Positions 61,092 to 64,000 of a stretch of DNA of 64,000 nucleotides are shown here, piece after piece. The notes below the pieces were generated by a model. The model was not told the DNA's origin. It made no database searches and saw nothing but the letters and a program-made list of their open reading frames with translations. Position 1 is the stretch's first letter, and the number at the start of each line of letters is the position of its first letter. Both the position numbers and the translations under genes were made by a program. The DNA comes from Clarkia xantiana subsp. parviflora (lineage: Eukaryota; Streptophyta; Magnoliopsida; Myrtales; Onagraceae), in NCBI GenBank assembly GCA_036873135.1, contig JAPTYO010000020.1, positions 6,378,081-6,442,080 of the forward strand. Reading direction: 5' to 3'.

Positions 61092-61250
61092 AAAGTGGTG
61101 CCTATACTTTTCATCAGTGAAAAGCATAGTTAAGAAGCCATTCCACAATCCCCAGCCCTCATTACGAGGTAGCCCGTATTCAAGAGCTGTACAAAAGGTA
61201 TCATCGATAAATATTGCTTCATCATAAGCTGTATTTCTATCCTTAAAAAC
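61092..61250 (-). pseudogene. Lysyl-tRNA synthetase-like exon, copy B
   Basis: Better conserved than copy [21 protein letters not shown] continues into ALEYGLP, then [19 protein letters not shown]. It aligns with the lysyl-tRNA synthetase C-terminal block (DR..GDDEA...[19 protein letters not shown]). The GIDRL of motif 3, which carries the ATP-contacting Arg, reads WNGFL, so no enzyme activity is possible. Only this exon-sized piece is present. Confidence 0.75.
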
Positions 61251-61294
61251 AACAAACATGGACATAAATAATGTTATGCTTGGATAAATTTGAC

Positions 61295-62182
61295 AGCAAA
61301 ATGGCCTCCATTATGCAAATTAACCACTAATCAGATGTAAGTTGAATCGAGGTCTAAAGCAGACATTTTTTTACCTTTAAATGTACCACATCATCAATTC
61401 ATTTGGTACCTGAGGAATAAAATGATTTAGAAACTGAAGAAGAGTAGTTAACGTGGAAGCCCTATGTGAGAAAGAAGCACAAAATAAAATGTCTTGATAA
61501 CAAAAAAGCGTAGGCATGAATATGCATTTACAATTATAGAAAGACAATTTGAACTAACTCAAGCAAACGTACTAATGGATATGCTAATAAGAGAGGTTCG
61601 CCCGAACATGATCAAGGACCCCATCCCCATTAATATCATAATGAAGGCCACCTTCTCTCAGATAAAGCAAGAAGGATCAAGATAATCAACATTAATATGA
61701 GAACAAAAATTAACTATAAATCCAACAAAACTGTGAACTCATTAGAAAAAACTAATGAATGATAACATTACTCTTTCTCTGATACTCAAGAAAAAAATCC
61801 ATTATACTCGAGCGTTTATGGTTCTTTTCTTATAAAACTAAATTTTGGGAGCTGTGTAAAAATAAGAATCGCCTTGCAAATGGTCCGACCATTGGCGAAA
61901 TGAAGAGCCTTTATTTATTTTTATTTTTTATGAGCCACAACAACATTAGGAACACAACACAGATTAGTGTAGTTCAGCAATAAAAGAAATGCGTAGGTAC
62001 CATGAATATGTGAGTGTGCAATTTGATAATTATTCAGTACGTAAGAAGACCCTGTCAATAACATTACAGAGATTGATGAAGACATAGCATAAATGAAGGG
62101 TACATCATAATGCAAATTAACCACTCATCAAATGTAAGTTGAATCGAGTTTAAAAGTAGACAATTTGTTACCTTTAAATATA
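61295..62182. repeat. Repeated intron segment, copies 2 and 3, and spacer
   Basis: ATGCAAATTAACCACTAATCAG continuing to GATGTAAGTTGAATCGAG is found near 61312, near 62108 and, diverged, near 60345, each followed by TTACCTTTAAAT-like text. Thus the captured region was duplicated at least twice within the Helitron. A 63-residue plus-strand frame at 61494-61685 has no recognised homology. Confidence 0.7.
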
Positions 62183-62358
62183 GGGTTCGGCTAAAATAAA
62201 CTCGAGTTTATTTAAACTCGATTTCTCAGCCATTAGAATATGTATGTGTAAGAACCACTTTTCATCTCTCATTAATTATGATTGATTCTATTCTCTCCCA
62301 TGATCTAACGGCTGAGAAATCAAGTTTAAATAAACTCGACTGCATTTTAGCCAGCTTC
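62183..62358. mobile_element. 176-bp MITE with 9-bp target duplication
   Basis: Inverted ends contain GGCTAAAAT and CGAGTTTATTTAAACT followed by GATTTCTCAGCC over about 45 bp. The perfect 9-bp duplication TTAAATATA lies at 62174-62182 and 62359-62367, which fits a Mutator-type MITE. It interrupts the third copy of the repeated intron segment. Confidence 0.85.
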
Positions 62359-62367
62359 TTAAATATA

Positions 62368-63381
62368 CTACAACATCAATCAGCTTTGTATAAGAAAACT
62401 GAAGGAAAAAACAGTTTAGTTCACCAACCCCTATGTGTGATACTCTGCACAACAGTAATATATATATATAAAAGCATATTTTTCTCATAGAAAAATAGTA
62501 ATGTGCCAAAATGAGACTCCAGTGCCCTCGGTAATATATATACTACATTTATCTAGTGAAACTTAGATATGTTTGTCTGTTGAAACATGATGATAATAAT
62601 GTCTACGAGAACAACAAAATGCAACGAATAATTAAAACATATTATATGTCGAATCTCTCCTTGTTGATTCTTACAAAGAATACAAATATTTATCCACAGA
62701 TGAAAGAAGAGAAGGTACTCCCTCTTTGTGGGCTTTAAAAAATTTCTTTGAGGTATTTCCACAAACACATTGTAGGTCACTGATTATACTGTTAATTTTT
62801 TGTGATTAATTTCAGATTTATTTTTAATTAGATGGTTATAAAGTCGGGAAGGATCAGAGAATCAAATGAGAGAACGGAAGGTCAGTTCGTGAATGAGAAA
62901 AGAGAGAACATACCTAACAGGACAAATGGATCGCTGGCCCGGATTTCCTGCAGTTGTAACTGTTTGTTGAAGATGCGTGGTAGTGTTGTAGATACGAAGC
63001 AGTTCGAGATATGGTAGAATTGTGTTAATAGATGGAAGAGAATAGAACAAATGAAGAGGTGTTGGCATGGTGAGTAGTTTTACTGGCATGGCGGGAACAA
63101 CACGGTAAAACAGCAGTAGAAACTGACATCGCGGCAAGTAATGGTAATCGGTGAAGCAACATTGAGGGAGGGAGCTTGTGGGGGAGAAACCAGGAAGCGG
63201 GGAAAGGAACGGAGAAATACAAGCAAGCGGCGTGGTAAGTATTAGGTTAGGAGTCGGCAGGCAATTGTGAAGCCGATTGGGAAGTTTTTTTTTTTTTTTT
63301 CAAAAGAATTTGATCGTTGAAAGGTGAAGGGGTACAACTTTTGGGGGTGAGGGCCCATTGCTCTTTTATTATTGTAGTAGA
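62368..63381 (-). other. 5' part of the Helitron with an exon-like frame
   Basis: A minus-strand frame (63222 to about 62914) reads through NKQLQLQEIRASDPFVLL and meets a GTATGT donor-like site near 62912. It may be a captured first exon, but I do not recognise the parent. The rest shows no coding signal. Confidence 0.4.
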
Positions 63382-63751
63382 TTGTTATCTTAATTAAAAA
63401 TTAAAATATGGTAAACAATATATGTGTGCCGAAATTTTACCCCTTTTGTTCGAAAAAATTAAAAATTTTACCTTGTAATTTTACTCAAAAATTCGGCACA
63501 AACACAAATTAGGAACAAGTGGTCAAATTTTAAGATCAAATTTTAGTAAGATCTACAATCCAAAGTTTGATTTTGATAAATATCACCCTTTTCTTGAAGA
63601 TCATGAACATCAATTTAACCAAGAACATGAAAATTTCGGACCACCCTTGAACTTAAAAATTCGAGATTTTAAATTCCCTTTTAAAAATTCATTCTGAAAA
63701 TTTTAAAACTCCAAGAACACCGATTTATCAAAATCATGAACTCCTAACACA
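63382..63751 (-). other. Leader of Copia 2, part next to the primer site
   Basis: Continues the Copia 2 leader after the Helitron. No gene is seen. Confidence 0.6.
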
Positions 63752-63764
63752 GGCTCATATACCA
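63752..63764 (-). other. Primer-binding site of Copia 2
   Basis: The minus strand reads TGGTATATGAGCC, the initiator tRNA-Met site with two to three changes, directly inside the right LTR. Confidence 0.75.
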
Positions 63765-63765
63765 C

Positions 63766-64000
63766 TATTAGATTACGGGGAGTAATCACTACGGAAACAT
63801 AAACATGGTATGTGCTAGTAATATCAATTACGCAACGTAAAGTTTACACATACTTCCAAAGTAACCGTAGTCCAAGATCCTTACTCGAGGAAGTTCGCGA
63901 TCCTCCGGACGGGACCCGTAGAGATTCTTTGTTAGAGAAGCCCTACGTGGTGCAGCTCCACAGCAAAGCCTCTGATGGATTCTGGCACGGGGACAGATCT
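63766..64000 (-). repeat. 5' LTR of Copia 2, cut by the window end
   Basis: 235 bp matching the start of the left LTR at 51983. The first bases read TATTAGATTACG, so the terminal TG has mutated to TA. Confidence 0.85.

Larger units (their letters stand above)
59690..63381 (-). mobile_element. Non-autonomous Helitron, 3.7 kb, with captured gene pieces
   Basis: Read on the minus strand, the element begins TCTACTACAATAATAAAAGA at 63381, a typical plant Helitron 5' end, and finishes with a GCGC-rich foldable stretch (TGCGCGCGCAACGCATGCGC) followed by CATTACCCTAG at 59690. It sits between host A (59689) and T (63382), the normal Helitron target, without duplication. No Rep/helicase is present. 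It contains lysyl-tRNA synthetase-like exons in repeated segments and a small MITE. It is nested in the leader of Copia 2. Confidence 0.85.
51983..64000 (-). mobile_element. Copia-like LTR element, decayed (Copia 2), runs off the window
   Basis: The left LTR (51983-52644) is the 3' LTR of a minus-strand element; the right LTR starts at 63766 and is cut by the window end. Next to the left LTR lies TTTCTCCCCTTT (polypurine AAAGGGGAGAAA on the minus strand). Next to the right LTR the minus strand reads TGGTATATGAGCC, a mutated initiator tRNA-Met primer site. RT and RNase H remnants (53770-54770) and a gag-like region (57245-57896) are in Copia order. Protease and integrase are not recognisable. 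A Helitron is nested in the leader. The LTRs are roughly 93% alike where both are visible, so it is older than Copia 1. Confidence 0.85.

Overview
The window is nuclear DNA of a flowering plant, most likely a eudicot. It has AT-rich intergenic DNA, GT-AG introns, plant LTR retrotransposons with tRNA-Met-type primer sites, a Helitron, MITEs, a LINE and two host gene families: a TAZ zinc-finger gene and a tandem array of NAC transcription factor genes of the SND2/NAC073 type. No species can be named from the sequence alone. There is no sign of bacterial or organellar genes.

Layout. 1-2180 is the decayed 3' half of a LINE. 2522-3207 is a small two-exon gene encoding little more than a TAZ zinc finger. 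3873-14303 is a decayed Copia integrase split by a 10.1-kb LTR element (4017-14106, TSD CCTTA) that carries no recognisable pol and is full of tandem repeats. 15329-17604 is a DNA element with long inverted arms. It holds an exon-like ORF, and a solo LTR (16621-17504) interrupts one arm.

17756-46805 is a head-to-tail array of four NAC units, called here N0 to N3. N1 (30934-34133), N2 (37690-40333) and N3 (43874-46518) each have three exons and encode 323-324 residues with all NAC subdomains. N0 (28897-29183) is a remnant. A young, nearly intact Copia element (20633-28631, TSD ACTAT, 474-bp LTRs differing at about 7 positions) separates it from its distal promoter, and its second exon is fused after 15 codons to the promoter of N1. 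Units N2 and N3 are about 6.19 kb each and nearly identical. Shared indels and substitutions group N0 with N1 and N2 with N3.

46810-64000 is a nest of transposons. A Gypsy RT/RNase H remnant carries a 564-bp MITE with TSD TTA. It is followed by a Tat-like Gypsy element (48450-51982), which is cut in its integrase by a second, minus-strand Copia-like element (51983 to beyond 64000). Inside that element lies a 3.7-kb non-autonomous Helitron (59690-63381) containing repeated pieces of a lysyl-tRNA synthetase gene and a 176-bp MITE.

Function. The likely working host genes are the three NAC factors (by homology, regulators of secondary-wall and fibre programmes) and possibly the TAZ-only protein. 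Everything else is mobile DNA at several stages of decay. The nesting gives a relative order: Copia remnant, then the 10-kb element; Gypsy Tat element, then Copia 2, then Helitron; NAC unit N0, then Copia 1.
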